DNA of 19,098 nucleotides from an uncultured Beijerinckiaceae bacterium (lineage in GTDB: Bacteria; Pseudomonadota; Alphaproteobacteria; Rhizobiales; Beijerinckiaceae), in NCBI GenBank assembly GCA_937863205.1, contig CALMGA010000481.1, forward strand, positions 1-19,098, in the 5' to 3' direction. Positions 7,371 to 15,924 of this stretch are shown here, one piece after another (position 1 is the stretch's first letter; each line of letters opens with the position of its first letter). A program made the position numbers and the translations under genes. The notes beneath the pieces are model-generated. The model ran no database searches and was not told where the DNA came from. It saw nothing but the letters and a program-made list of their open reading frames with translations.

Positions 7371-7414
7371 AAGCTTGGCCGGCGCCGGCCGCTTTCACGA
7401 GGCATCGTGAATGC
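7371..7414. repeat. two neighbouring palindromes between the histidine phosphatase gene and ssb
   Basis: GGCCGGCGCCGGCC (7377-7390) is a perfect palindrome that can be extended by AAGC/GCTT outside it (7371-7374 and 7391-7394). Next to it, TTCACGA (7394-7400) and TCGTGAA (7405-7411) form perfect 7-bp arms around GGCA. GC pairs outside a single T-T mismatch extend this stem to 7391-7414. They lie 41 nt past the phosphatase stop. Neither has a T-run on the minus strand. Candidates are a Rho-type 3' end or regulator sites for ssb. Confidence 0.45.
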
Positions 7415-7454
7415 GTGTCCGGTCAACGCCGCGACCGCCGAGGCGGCGAAGCCG

Positions 7455-8111
7455 TCACTGCGGGCAGCCAACCGGCTGGCCGTCGAGGTTCTGCCTCAGA
7501 CTGGCGAAAGCCACCGTCGGCTTGTCCTGCGCATCGCGCGACACGGTGACCTGCCAGATCGAATCGTAGTCGTCGCCGGTCCAGTCGGGAACGGCGTGGG
7601 CGTCGCCGCCGAGCGAGCCGACCAGCTGCGGCACCATGGTGTTGAGCTGGTGGTGCTCCCAGGCGACGAGCACGGTGGCTTTGCGATAGAACGGCGCCAG
7701 CAGCGCGGCCAGGAGCTTGTCGGTATCGGCATAGCCGATCGCGGCATGAACCGGCAGGCCGAAGCGGATCGCCGTGGGTTCGACCGTGGCCAGGGGTCGC
7801 ACGTAGTCGTAGCTCAACGCGCCGTCGCGCTTCTGCTGCGAGGGATCGGGGGCGAAGACGGCGTCGATGCGGCCGTATCGTTGGACGAGACGCCCGGCCA
7901 GCGCCAATGCCCGGTTGAGGCCCTTGCACGACAGCTGGCCGTAGCCGTCCGGCGACTTTTCGCCGTGGCGGATGAACAGGATGGTTTCGCGGGCCCCCTC
8001 CTGTTCGGCCGACGCAAAGGGCGCGGGCAATGAGACAACAAGAACGAATAGAGCAACAACGGAAACAGCAAGGACGATCCGTCCCCGGCGCGCCAGTGAT
8101 CTCACCTGCAT
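7455..8111 (-). CDS. histidine phosphatase superfamily protein, exported or membrane-anchored
   Basis: A 218-residue member of the histidine phosphatase (phosphoglycerate mutase-like) superfamily. I chose the ATG at 8111, which gives a basic start (MQVRSLARRGR) and a hydrophobic segment at 11-34 (VLAVSVVALFVLVVSLPAPF) ending ASA. This is either a signal peptide or an N-terminal anchor, putting the enzyme in the periplasm. The open frame continues upstream, but those residues are arginine-rich and overlap dctA. The RHG motif, whose His would be phosphorylated, is at 48-50 (LFIRHGEKSPD). The second active-site His is probably in AWEHHQL (153 or 154). The usual arginine pocket between them is less clear (YDYVRP, 101-106). 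The gene lies 56 nt after dctA on the same strand and may share its transcript. The substrate cannot be deduced. Confidence 0.8.
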   Translation of the reverse strand: MQVRSLARRGRIVLAVSVVALFVLVVSLPAPFASAEQEGARETILFIRHGEKSPDGYGQLSCKGLNRALALAGRLVQRYGRIDAVFAPDPSQQKRDGALSYDYVRPLATVEPTAIRFGLPVHAAIGYADTDKLLAALLAPFYRKATVLVAWEHHQLNTMVPQLVGSLGGDAHAVPDWTGDDYDSIWQVTVSRDAQDKPTVAFASLRQNLDGQPVGCPQ

Positions 8112-8167
8112 TCCCGTCCGCCTGATGAGCGCCGCACGCCGCCTGTCCCGCTTGCCGCCGAGGCCTA

Positions 8168-9535
8168 TCAACCGGTCGTTACGGCCGTGCGCAGGTCCGA
8201 GGTGTCGACGTCGCCGGCAAGGCCGACGCGCAGCTTGTCGCGGTCGAGCTCGCCTTCCCACGCGGCCACCACCACGCACGCGACGCTGTTGCCGCACAGG
8301 TTGGTCAAGGCCCGGCACTCGCTCATGAACTTGTCGATGCCCAAAATGATCGCCATGCCTGGCACCAGGACCGGGCTGATCGAACCCAAGGTCGCCGCCA
8401 GCGTGATGAAGCCGGCGCCGGTGACGCCGGTGGCGCCCTTCGAGGTCAGCATGGCGACGCCGAGGATCGTCAGCTGCTGGCCAAGGTTCAGCTCGACGCC
8501 CAACGCCTGCGCGATGAACAGGGTCGACAGCGTCATGTAGATGTTGGTGCCGTCGAGGTTGAAGGAATAGCCGGTCGGCACGACCAGCCCGACCACCGGC
8601 TTCGAGCAGCCGAGCCGCTCCATCTTCTCCATGACCTGCGGCAGCACCGACTCCGACGAGCTGGTGCCGAGAACGATCAGCAGCTCGGCCTTGATGTAGC
8701 CGAGCAGCCTGAAGATGCTGAAACCGGCGACGCGGGCGATGAGGCCAAGCACCACGATGATGAACACGAGCGCGGTGGCGTAGAAGGTCAGCACCAGCCA
8801 GACGAGATTGCCGAGCGAGCTCGGCCCGTATTTGCCGACGGTGAAGGCCATCGCGCCGAAGGCGCCGACCGGCGCCGCCTTCATCACGATGGCGATCACG
8901 CCGAACATGCCGTGGGCGAGATCGTCGACCCAGCCGACGATGGCGCGGCCGCGCTCGCCCATCGCCATCAGCGCGAAACCGAACAGGATGGCGAACAGCA
9001 GCACCTGGATGACGTTGCCGTTGCTGAAGGCGCCGAAGACGTTCTCAGGAATGATGTCGAGGAAGAACTGGGTGGTCGAGTGCGATCCCGCCTCCTTGGC
9101 GAACTTCGCCACCGCCTCGGCATTGCCATGCCCGGAGAAGCCGCTGCCCGGACGCACGAGGTTGCCCAGGACGAGCCCGATGGCGAGGGCGAAGGTCGAG
9201 ACGATCTCGAAATAGACCAGGGCCTTGACGGCGACCCGGCCGACCTTGCGCGCGTCCGAGATGTGGGCGATGCCCGACACGACCGTGCAGAAGATGATGG
9301 GGGCGATCACCATCTTGATGAGGCGCACGAAGCCATCGCCCAGCGCCTTCATCCACTCCTGCGTCGCGACATGGGGAAAGGCGAGGCCGACCGCGACGCC
9401 CAACGCGATCGCGATCAGGACCTGGATGTAGAGCACGCGGTAGAACGGCCGCTTGACCGACGGGCTGGCCGACTGGCTCGCGACGGTGCTGGCCGACGGG
9501 CGTGGCTCCGAGCCATGGTCGGTGATCGCACTCAT
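8168..9535 (-). CDS. dctA: C4-dicarboxylate:cation symporter DctA (DAACS family)
   Basis: A 455-residue inner-membrane transporter of the dicarboxylate/amino acid:cation symporter family, importing succinate, fumarate or malate with protons or sodium. After a polar N-terminal tail (1-30) the segments follow the family fold. The hairpin-1 motif [10 protein letters not shown] is at 290-299, [16 protein letters not shown] in helix 7 at 320-335, the hairpin-2 region [19 protein letters not shown] at 365-383, and the helix-8 motif [16 protein letters not shown] at 401-416. The SSSES plus DKFMSE signature resembles DctA more than GltP. The ATG at 9535 is the only start that fits. AAGGA lies just 2 nt before it, closer than ideal. 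No sigma-54 promoter (TGGCAC-N5-TTGC) was found upstream and no dctB/dctD regulators are nearby. It is divergent from uvrA. Confidence 0.93.
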   Translation of the reverse strand: MSAITDHGSEPRPSASTVASQSASPSVKRPFYRVLYIQVLIAIALGVAVGLAFPHVATQEWMKALGDGFVRLIKMVIAPIIFCTVVSGIAHISDARKVGRVAVKALVYFEIVSTFALAIGLVLGNLVRPGSGFSGHGNAEAVAKFAKEAGSHSTTQFFLDIIPENVFGAFSNGNVIQVLLFAILFGFALMAMGERGRAIVGWVDDLAHGMFGVIAIVMKAAPVGAFGAMAFTVGKYGPSSLGNLVWLVLTFYATALVFIIVVLGLIARVAGFSIFRLLGYIKAELLIVLGTSSSESVLPQVMEKMERLGCSKPVVGLVVPTGYSFNLDGTNIYMTLSTLFIAQALGVELNLGQQLTILGVAMLTSKGATGVTGAGFITLAATLGSISPVLVPGMAIILGIDKFMSECRALTNLCGNSVACVVVAAWEGELDRDKLRVGLAGDVDTSDLRTAVTTG

Positions 9536-9624
9536 GGTCCTTGATGCCCTTGTCCTGCCAGCCTGCGTCTTGTGCGGGAAAGGCCGGCATCGGACAAGGG
9601 GGCCGAAGCGCACGGTGCGGCGAT

Positions 9625-9687
9625 GTTCACCGCGGGTCACGGTGTCGCCGCCGGCAAATTTGCGCGTGCGCGAGGCGCACCTATCTC
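9625..9687 (+). promoter_or_regulatory. candidate uvrA promoter with imperfect LexA-like site
   Basis: The 236-bp divergent dctA-uvrA spacer contains GTTC-N7-GTCA at 9625-9639, an imperfect match to the alphaproteobacterial LexA box GTTC-N7-GTTC. About 20 nt downstream lie TTGCGC (9660-9665) and TATCTC (9682-9687), spaced 16 nt, a weak sigma-70 pair pointing to uvrA. Two copies of CACGGATC (9748-9755, 9764-9771) precede the uvrA start. Each element alone is weak. The placement makes SOS control of uvrA possible but not shown. Confidence 0.25.
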
Positions 9688-9771
9688 TTAAGCCAGAACA
9701 CCACCCCGCGCAGCCGCGGCGCGTGATTCGCCGGCCGCTGCAAGTCCCACGGATCCCGCCCGCCACGGATC

Positions 9772-12700
9772 TTGCCCGAGTCGAGCCCTTTGCCCGCGAA
9801 GAAGAAGAGCAGCGTCGAGATCATCGCCACGCGCCCCGCGAGCCCGGCCGCGCCGCCGTCCGCCGATCCCGGGGCGACTGATCCGAAGCCGGCCGAGCCG
9901 AAGCTGGCGAAACCCAAGGCTCCGGGCCGCTCCCCTCGCGCGGCGCCCGCACCGCCGCCGGCCAACGCCGGGATCGCCGCCGACGGCACCCGCGTCATCT
10001 GCGTGCGCGGCGCGCGCGAGCACAACCTCAAGAACGTCGACCTCACGATCCCCCGCGACAAGCTGGTGGTGTTCACCGGCCTGTCGGGCTCGGGCAAGTC
10101 CTCGTTGGCCTTCGACACCATCTACGCCGAGGGGCAGCGCCGCTACGTTGAATCGCTCTCGGCCTATGCCCGGCAGTTCCTGGAGATGATGAGCAAGCCC
10201 GACGTCGACCAGATCGACGGGCTGTCGCCGGCCATCTCCATCGAGCAGAAGACCACCTCCAAGAACCCGCGCTCCACCGTGGCCACGGTGACGGAGATCT
10301 ACGACTACATGCGCCTGCTGTGGGCGCGGGTCGGCATCCCGTATTCGCCGGCGACCGGCCTGCCCATCGAGTCGCAGACGGTCAGTCAGATGGTCGATCG
10401 CGTCCTCGCCCTGCCCGAGCGCACGCGCCTGTACCTGCTGGCCCCTGTGATCCGCGGCCGCAAGGGCGAATACCGCAAGGAGATCGCCGACCTGATGAAG
10501 AAGGGCTTCCAGCGCCTGAAGATCGACGGCGAGTTCCACGAGATCGCCGATGCGCCGGTGCTGGACAAGAAGCTCAAGCACGACATCGACGTGGTGGTCG
10601 ACCGCATCAGCGTGCGCCCTGACACGTCCGAGGGGAGCATCCGCTCGCGCCTGGCCGAAAGTTTCGAAACGGCCCTCGACCTCGCCGACGGCATCGCCAT
10701 CGCCGAATTCGCCCGCGAGGCGACGCAAGAGGCCAGGAGTGAGCCCGAGCGCATCACCTTCAGCCAGAAGTTCGCCTGCCCGGTGTCGGGCTTCACCATC
10801 CCCGAGATCGAGCCACGCCTGTTCTCGTTCAACAACCCCTTCGGCGCCTGCCCGGGTTGCGGCGGGCTGGGCGTGGAGCAGCGCATCGACCCCGACCTGA
10901 TCGTGCCCGACGAGCGCCTCAGCCTGAAGCGCGGCGCCATCGCGCCCTGGGCCAAGTCCACGTCCCCGTACTACATGCAGACCCTGGAAGCGCTGGCCCG
11001 CGCCTACGACTTCCGCCTCGACGTCGCCTTTTCCAAGCTGCCGCTCATCGCGCGCAACCTGCTGTTCTACGGCACGGGGCGGGACAGCGTGCGCTTTTCC
11101 TACGCCGACGGCGCGCGATCCTACGACGTCAACAAGCCCTTCGAGGGCGTGATCCGCAACCTGGAGCGCCGCTTCAAGGAAACGGACTCGGAATGGGCGC
11201 GCGAGGAGATCGGCCGCTTCATGGCGGCGACGCCGTGCGAAACCTGCGCCGGCACGCGGTTGAAGCCCGAAGCGCTGGCGGTGAAGATCGAGGGGCAGCG
11301 CATCGCCGACGTCACCGCGCTGTCCGTGCGCGAAGCGCAGGCGTGGTTCGCCCAGCTGGGCGACAAGCTCGATCCCAAGCGCGGCGAGATCGCCAAGCGC
11401 ATCCTCAAGGAAATCAGCGACCGGCTGAGCTTTCTCGTCGATGTCGGGTTGACCTACCTGTCGCTGGACCGGGCCTCGGGGACGCTGTCGGGCGGCGAAT
11501 CGCAGCGCATCCGCCTCGCCTCGCAGATCGGTTCGGGACTGACCGGCGTGCTTTACGTGTTGGACGAGCCCTCCATCGGCCTGCACCAGCGCGACAACGC
11601 CCGCCTGCTCGACACGCTGAAGCGGCTGCGCGACCTCGGCAACTCGGTGATCGTGGTGGAGCACGACGAGGACGCGATCCTGATCGCAGACTACGTCGTC
11701 GATGTCGGCCCCGGCGCCGGCATCCACGGCGGCGAGATCGTCTCGCAGGGTACGGCGAGCCAGATCATGGCCGATCCGGCCTCGCTGACCGGGCAGTACC
11801 TCACCGGCGCCCGGCAGGTGTCGCTGCCGCGCCGCCGCCGCCACGCGGATCCCGAGCGAATGCTGAAGGTCGTCAACGCGAGGGGCAACAACCTCAAGAA
11901 CGTGTCGGCCGCCGTGCCGCTCGGCCTGTTCACGGCGATCACCGGCGTTTCGGGCGGCGGCAAGTCGACCCTGATCGTGGACACCCTCTACAAGGCGGTG
12001 GCGCGACGTCTCAACGGCGCGCTGGAGCATCCGGCGCCGCACGACGCCATCGAGGGCCTGGAGCACATCGACAAGGTCATCGACATCGACCAGTCGCCGA
12101 TCGGGCGCACGCCGCGCTCCAACCCCGCCACCTACACCGGCGCCTTCACTCCGATCCGCGACTGGTTCGCCGCCTTGCCCGAGGCCAAGGCGCGCGGTTA
12201 CCAGCCCGGACGCTTCTCCTTCAACGTCAAGGGCGGGCGCTGCGAGGCCTGCCAGGGTGACGGCGTCATCAAGATCGAGATGCATTTCCTCCCCGACGTC
12301 TTCGTCACCTGCGACGTGTGCAAGGGCCGTCGATACGACCGCGAAACGCTGGAGGTGACCTACCGCGACAAGTCGATCGCCGATGTGCTCGACATGACGG
12401 TGGAAGAAGCGGCGGTGCTGTTCAAGGTGGTGCCGCCGATCCGCGACAAGATGGAAACGCTGGCCCGCGTCGGGCTCGGCTACGTCCGCGTCGGGCAGCA
12501 GGCCAACACGCTGTCGGGCGGCGAGGCGCAGCGCGTGAAGCTCGCCAAGGAACTGGCGCGCCGCGCCACCGGACGCACGCTCTATATCCTGGACGAGCCG
12601 ACCACCGGACTGCACTTCCACGACGTCGCCAAGCTGCTCGAAGTGCTGCACGAGCTCGTCGACGCCGGCAATTCCGTGGTGGTGATCGAGCACAACCTGG

Positions 12701-12891
12701 AAGTGGTGAAGACGGCCGACTGGGTCATCGACCTCGGCCCCGAGGGGGGCGACGGCGGCGGCGAGATCGTCGCCTTCGGTCCGCCCGAAACGGTGGCGGG
12801 GTCGGTCCGCAGCCATACGGGCGCGTACCTGCGCGAGCTGCTGGAACGCCGGCCGCCCAAGGTGCAGGCGAAGGCGCAGGCGGCGGAATGA
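9772..12891 (+). CDS. uvrA: excinuclease ABC subunit UvrA
   Basis: A 1039-residue UvrA, the damage-sensing ATPase of nucleotide excision repair that loads UvrB. Two ABC modules are clear: Walker [10 protein letters not shown] at 103-111 and GVSGGGKST at 725-733, signatures LSGGESQ at 572 and LSGGEAQ at 914, and Walker [10 protein letters not shown] and ILDEPTTGL. The C-terminal zinc module is intact (C824, C827, C847, C850). The first zinc module reads C336-P-V-S339, then C360 and C363, so its second cysteine is Ser, as I recall for alphaproteobacterial UvrA. The start is odd. No ATG or GTG lies between the in-frame stop at 9724 and the conserved domain, so TTG 9772 or TTG 9790 must be used. 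The result is a ~70-residue Ala/Pro/Lys-rich extension before [15 protein letters not shown]. Third-position GC stays high there, which supports translation. Confidence 0.95.
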   Translation: MPESSPLPAKKKSSVEIIATRPASPAAPPSADPGATDPKPAEPKLAKPKAPGRSPRAAPAPPPANAGIAADGTRVICVRGAREHNLKNVDLTIPRDKLVVFTGLSGSGKSSLAFDTIYAEGQRRYVESLSAYARQFLEMMSKPDVDQIDGLSPAISIEQKTTSKNPRSTVATVTEIYDYMRLLWARVGIPYSPATGLPIESQTVSQMVDRVLALPERTRLYLLAPVIRGRKGEYRKEIADLMKKGFQRLKIDGEFHEIADAPVLDKKLKHDIDVVVDRISVRPDTSEGSIRSRLAESFETALDLADGIAIAEFAREATQEARSEPERITFSQKFACPVSGFTIPEIEPRLFSFNNPFGACPGCGGLGVEQRIDPDLIVPDERLSLKRGAIAPWAKSTSPYYMQTLEALARAYDFRLDVAFSKLPLIARNLLFYGTGRDSVRFSYADGARSYDVNKPFEGVIRNLERRFKETDSEWAREEIGRFMAATPCETCAGTRLKPEALAVKIEGQRIADVTALSVREAQAWFAQLGDKLDPKRGEIAKRILKEISDRLSFLVDVGLTYLSLDRASGTLSGGESQRIRLASQIGSGLTGVLYVLDEPSIGLHQRDNARLLDTLKRLRDLGNSVIVVEHDEDAILIADYVVDVGPGAGIHGGEIVSQGTASQIMADPASLTGQYLTGARQVSLPRRRRHADPERMLKVVNARGNNLKNVSAAVPLGLFTAITGVSGGGKSTLIVDTLYKAVARRLNGALEHPAPHDAIEGLEHIDKVIDIDQSPIGRTPRSNPATYTGAFTPIRDWFAALPEAKARGYQPGRFSFNVKGGRCEACQGDGVIKIEMHFLPDVFVTCDVCKGRRYDRETLEVTYRDKSIADVLDMTVEEAAVLFKVVPPIRDKMETLARVGLGYVRVGQQANTLSGGEAQRVKLAKELARRATGRTLYILDEPTTGLHFHDVAKLLEVLHELVDAGNSVVVIEHNLEVVKTADWVIDLGPEGGDGGGEIVAFGPPETVAGSVRSHTGAYLRELLERRPPKVQAKAQAAE

Positions 12892-13357
12892 GGTGGTGGC
12901 TTGCTCGTCCAGGGCATGGCCACATCACCCGGCAAGACCCCTCGCGACGAGGCGTGGTCAGCCGGCGCCCATCCGGGTACGTGACCCCGGCCGCGTAAGG
13001 CCCTCGGCGGCGCCGCAACGTCCTCTGCGGGACGCCCCGTTTGCGATTGCCCACAGGTTGCAGCGCGGGGTGGTCCGCCGCAAGCTGGTTCCGCCTCTCA
13101 GTGAAGGCCGGAGCGCGCCAGAGCGTCCTGCAGCCTTGATCGATCGGCGACGGCGAGCACAGTTTTGGGCTCCACGCATTGTTGCCGCAACGCAACGCCG
13201 CGGTTGCTTCCGTGCCGTGGCTTCAATCTTTGCTGGCTTTTCCCGGTTCCAAACAGGATCATACTTCCACCTGAATCGAGGCAGCGGCAACAAAGCTCGC
13301 CTGCGGAGCCGGAATCGTAGCGACGACCGGTACAAGTAGATTCGAGGCGACGGGGGG
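12892..13357. other. 466-bp gap between uvrA and the barrel protein gene
   Basis: No gene is recognised. Small hairpins without T-runs follow uvrA: CCTCG-CGA-CGAGG (12940-12952), and CCGGGT (12973-12978) pairing with ACCCCGG (12984-12990) with one bulge. Both are possible Rho-dependent 3' ends. At 13181-13207 the words GTTGC, GCAAC, GCAAC and GTTGC occur within 27 bp. The stretch from about 13140 to 13340 is visibly poorer in G+C than its neighbours, as expected for a promoter region of the next gene. I found no -35/-10 pair good enough to call. Confidence 0.5.
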
Positions 13358-14254
13358 ATGACAATGAACAAAACAGTTCTCGCCATGGTTGGAGCGGCTG
13401 CTCTGGCATTCGGCTCGATGCAGGGCACCGCCACGGCGCAGATCGTTGGAGAGCCTTGCGAGACCTGCGGCGTGGCTCTCGGCGCGCCCCTCCCCGAAGG
13501 TGTCTTCTTCGTCGACAACGAAAGCTACGGCCAGCGCGACGGCCAACCCAACCGGCTCGGCGTCAACGTGCCGATCACCGCCTGGTCGACGCCGATCAGC
13601 TTCTACGACACGCGCCTCGAAGTGTTCGCCGCCATTCCCGTGTTCACCCACATCGACGGCGTCACAACCAATAGGGTCGACGTCTACAGCCAGGCACTCC
13701 TGTTCCTCCTCGCCCACGATTTTGGCAACGGCTTCAACGCCGCCATCATCGCCGGCCCGCGCGGCGCCGACAACTTCACCAACGCCGGCCGCGGCGCCAT
13801 CGCCGACCTTCGCGCCTCCATCTCCTACGTGAAAAACGGCTATAACTTCACCGTCACGGCGAACTACGGCGGCAATCTCGGTGGCCGGGGATCGACGGTC
13901 AGTCCCACCGCCTTCGACGACAACATCTTTATCGACTACACCGCCACCAAGAAGTTCGGAAAGTTCGAACTCGGCGTCGTCGGCTCCTACGAGACGGACA
14001 TCACCGGACCGCTGCCGCGCCAGCGCTCGCTCTCCGTCGGCGGGCTCGTTGGCTACGACTTCGGCAAGTTCACGCTGCAAACCTACGTGACCCGCGAAGT
14101 GTTCGTCCGCCAGGGCGGTTGGGGTCTCGGCCAAGGCGTGTTCGGCAACACCGCGATCAGCAATCGCGATTTCGAAACCCGTGGGTACGTCCGATTGATC
14201 CTGCCGCTGTACGTCGCCCCTGCCCCGGCGGCTCCGGTGGTCGCCCGCTACTGA
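13358..14254 (+). CDS. outer-membrane beta-barrel-like protein (MetA/SphA-type transporter family likely)
   Basis: A protein of 298 residues from the ATG at 13358, or 296 from the ATG at 13364. The second start is better spaced from the GGGGGG at 13352-13357. A signal peptide is obvious (residues 3-27, ending ATATAQ, cleavage near 27/28). The mature chain starts QIVGEPCETCG with a C-x2-C pair (C34, C37). It continues with amphipathic strands containing turns and aromatic belts (SFYDTRLEVFAAIPVFTHI, YNFTVTANYGG, KFELGVVGSYETDI, FTLQTYVTREVF, ETRGYVRLILPLYV), as in an outer-membrane barrel. The overall look fits the loosely defined family that includes phenol-degradation MetA proteins and putative transporters, but I cannot name an orthologue. 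It stands alone: long gap before it, strong terminator after it. The substrate is unknown. Confidence 0.75.
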   Translation: MTMNKTVLAMVGAAALAFGSMQGTATAQIVGEPCETCGVALGAPLPEGVFFVDNESYGQRDGQPNRLGVNVPITAWSTPISFYDTRLEVFAAIPVFTHIDGVTTNRVDVYSQALLFLLAHDFGNGFNAAIIAGPRGADNFTNAGRGAIADLRASISYVKNGYNFTVTANYGGNLGGRGSTVSPTAFDDNIFIDYTATKKFGKFELGVVGSYETDITGPLPRQRSLSVGGLVGYDFGKFTLQTYVTREVFVRQGGWGLGQGVFGNTAISNRDFETRGYVRLILPLYVAPAPAAPVVARY

Positions 14255-14274
14255 TCCGAGGTCGATCAGCTCGG

Positions 14275-14301
14275 CCCCGCCGGGAAACCGGCGGGGTTTT
14301 T
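14275..14301 (+). terminator. intrinsic terminator after the barrel protein gene
   Basis: CCCCGCCGG (14275-14283), loop GAAA, CCGGCGGGG (14288-14296), then five T (14297-14301). This is a perfect 9-bp GC stem with a GNRA tetraloop and a T-run, 20 nt after the stop at 14254. It is the best terminator in the window and separates the gene from trmFO. Confidence 0.95.
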
Positions 14302-14361
14302 GCGCGTCGGCGTGAAATCGCCGGACTTGCCGGAGCCGGCGCGAAAGCCTAATCCGCCTGC

Positions 14362-15924
14362 ATGTCCCGCGCGTCGCTCCCATCCTGTGTTCATGTGATC
14401 GGCGGCGGCCTCGCCGGCTCGGAGGCGGCGTGGCAGATCGCCGAAGCCGGCGTGCCCGCCGTGCTTCACGAAATGCGTCCGGTCCGCGCCACCGGCGTTC
14501 ACCGCAGCGCGGCGCTGGCGGAGCTGGTGTGTTCCAATTCGCTGCGCTCGGACGATGCCGAGAGCAATGCCGTCGGCGTGATCCACCGCGAGATGCGCGC
14601 GATGGGCTCGCTCGTGCTGGCCGCGGCCGACGCGCATCAGGTTCCCGCCGGCGGTGCCCTCGCCGTCGACAGGGAGGGGTTTTCCCATGCAATCACCGCC
14701 GCGATCGAGGCGCATCCGCTGATCGAGCTGCGCCGCGAGGAGATCGCCGGCCTGCCCCCGGCCAACTGGGACAGCGTGATCGTCGCCACCGGGCCGCTGA
14801 CCGCCCCCGCACTCGCCGCCTCGCTGCGAGAACTGACCGGCGAGGCCGATCTCGCCTTCTTCGACGCCATCGCACCGGTCGTTCACCGCGATACGATCGA
14901 CATGTCCGTGGCTTGGCTGCAATCGCGCTACGACAAGGCCGGTCCCGGCGGCACCGGGGCGGACTACATCAACTGTCCCTTGTCGCGCGAAGGCTACGAG
15001 TCCTTCGTCGATGCCCTGCTGGCGGCCGAGTGCATGGCGGCGGCGCACGAGGCCACCACGCCCTACTTCAACGGCTGCCTGCCGATCGAGGTGATGGCGC
15101 AGCGCGGCCGCGACACCCTGCGCTTCGGACCCATGAAGCCGGTCGGCCTGACCAATCCGCATGACCCCGCCGTGAAGCCGCGCGCCGTGGTGCAGCTGCG
15201 CCAGGACAACGCGCTGGGGACCTTGTTCAACATGGTCGGCTTCCAGACCAAGATGAAGCACGGCGCGCAACTGGCCGTTCTGCGGACGATCCCCGGCCTG
15301 GAGAACGCCAGCTTCGCGCGGCTCGGCGGCATCCATCGCAACACCTTCCTCAACGCGCCGGCCGTGCTCGACGCGCGGCTGCGGCTGCGGCGCCAGCCGC
15401 GTCTGCGCTTCGCCGGGCAGATCACGGGATGCGAAGGCTATGTGGAAAGCGCAGCCATCGGCCTGATCGCCGGCCGCCTCGCCGCCGCCGAGCGGCTGGA
15501 CCGTTCCTTCGACATGCCGCCGCCGACCACCGCCGTTGGCGCGCTCATCAACCATATCACCGGCGGCCATATCGCGGGCCAGCTCGACGGCGCATCGGCC
15601 GGCCCCGGCTCGTTTCAGCCGATGAACGTCAACTTCGGCCTGTTCCCGCCGATCGAGGACCCGCTCGTCGGCGAGAATGGCCGACGCCTGCGCGGACCGG
15701 AGAAGGGCGTCGCCCGCAAGCGAGCCCTGAGCCGGCGCGCGGCGATCGATCTCGCGCGATGGCTGGAAGCGATGCAGCGGGATGCCCCGATCCAGCCGGC
15801 CGAGACGAACCCGGCGGCGGGGCGTGAAGTGCTACGGTTGGGGGAAGAGGGTGCCGATCTTGCCGGTGAGGCGGTAGGCGAGCAGGCCGATCCATTCGTG
15901 CAGGCCGGCATCGAGGCGGCGTAG
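14362..15924 (+). CDS. trmFO: methylenetetrahydrofolate-tRNA-(uracil-5-)-methyltransferase TrmFO
   Basis: A 520-residue TrmFO, the folate- and FAD-dependent enzyme that makes 5-methyluridine at position 54 of the tRNA T-loop. The FAD dinucleotide motif is [19 protein letters not shown] (12-30). The cysteines matching the B. subtilis catalytic pair are C57 ([12 protein letters not shown]) and C239 ([15 protein letters not shown]). [40 protein letters not shown] and NVNFGLFPP are all present. The ATG at 14362 has only a weak ribosome binding site, but a start at GTG 14395 would cut into the FAD motif. The protein is longer than the usual 440-480 residues. Its last ~31 codons (from 15832) are antisense to the end of ydcF and read as unstructured acidic sequence, so the tail is probably read-through of a lost stop. 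The core identification is firm. Confidence 0.95.
   Translation: MSRASLPSCVHVIGGGLAGSEAAWQIAEAGVPAVLHEMRPVRATGVHRSAALAELVCSNSLRSDDAESNAVGVIHREMRAMGSLVLAAADAHQVPAGGALAVDREGFSHAITAAIEAHPLIELRREEIAGLPPANWDSVIVATGPLTAPALAASLRELTGEADLAFFDAIAPVVHRDTIDMSVAWLQSRYDKAGPGGTGADYINCPLSREGYESFVDALLAAECMAAAHEATTPYFNGCLPIEVMAQRGRDTLRFGPMKPVGLTNPHDPAVKPRAVVQLRQDNALGTLFNMVGFQTKMKHGAQLAVLRTIPGLENASFARLGGIHRNTFLNAPAVLDARLRLRRQPRLRFAGQITGCEGYVESAAIGLIAGRLAAAERLDRSFDMPPPTTAVGALINHITGGHIAGQLDGASAGPGSFQPMNVNFGLFPPIEDPLVGENGRRLRGPEKGVARKRALSRRAAIDLARWLEAMQRDAPIQPAETNPAAGREVLRLGEEGADLAGEAVGEQADPFVQAGIEAA

Noticed and set aside
7074..8033. 319-codon plus-strand frame antisense to ssb and the histidine phosphatase gene
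   Set aside because: Shadow of two supported minus-strand genes and no family match.
9536..9771. Sigma-54 promoter for dctA
   Set aside because: I looked for TGGCAC-N5-TTGC on the minus strand; only TGGCAGGACAAGGGC was seen, which lacks the second element.
9688..12816. 1042-codon minus-strand frame antisense to uvrA
   Set aside because: It mirrors uvrA almost exactly, which is an effect of codon bias; the product has no known domain while uvrA has every family motif.
12940..12990. Intrinsic terminator after uvrA
   Set aside because: Only short hairpins are present and neither is followed by a T-run, so no terminator is called.
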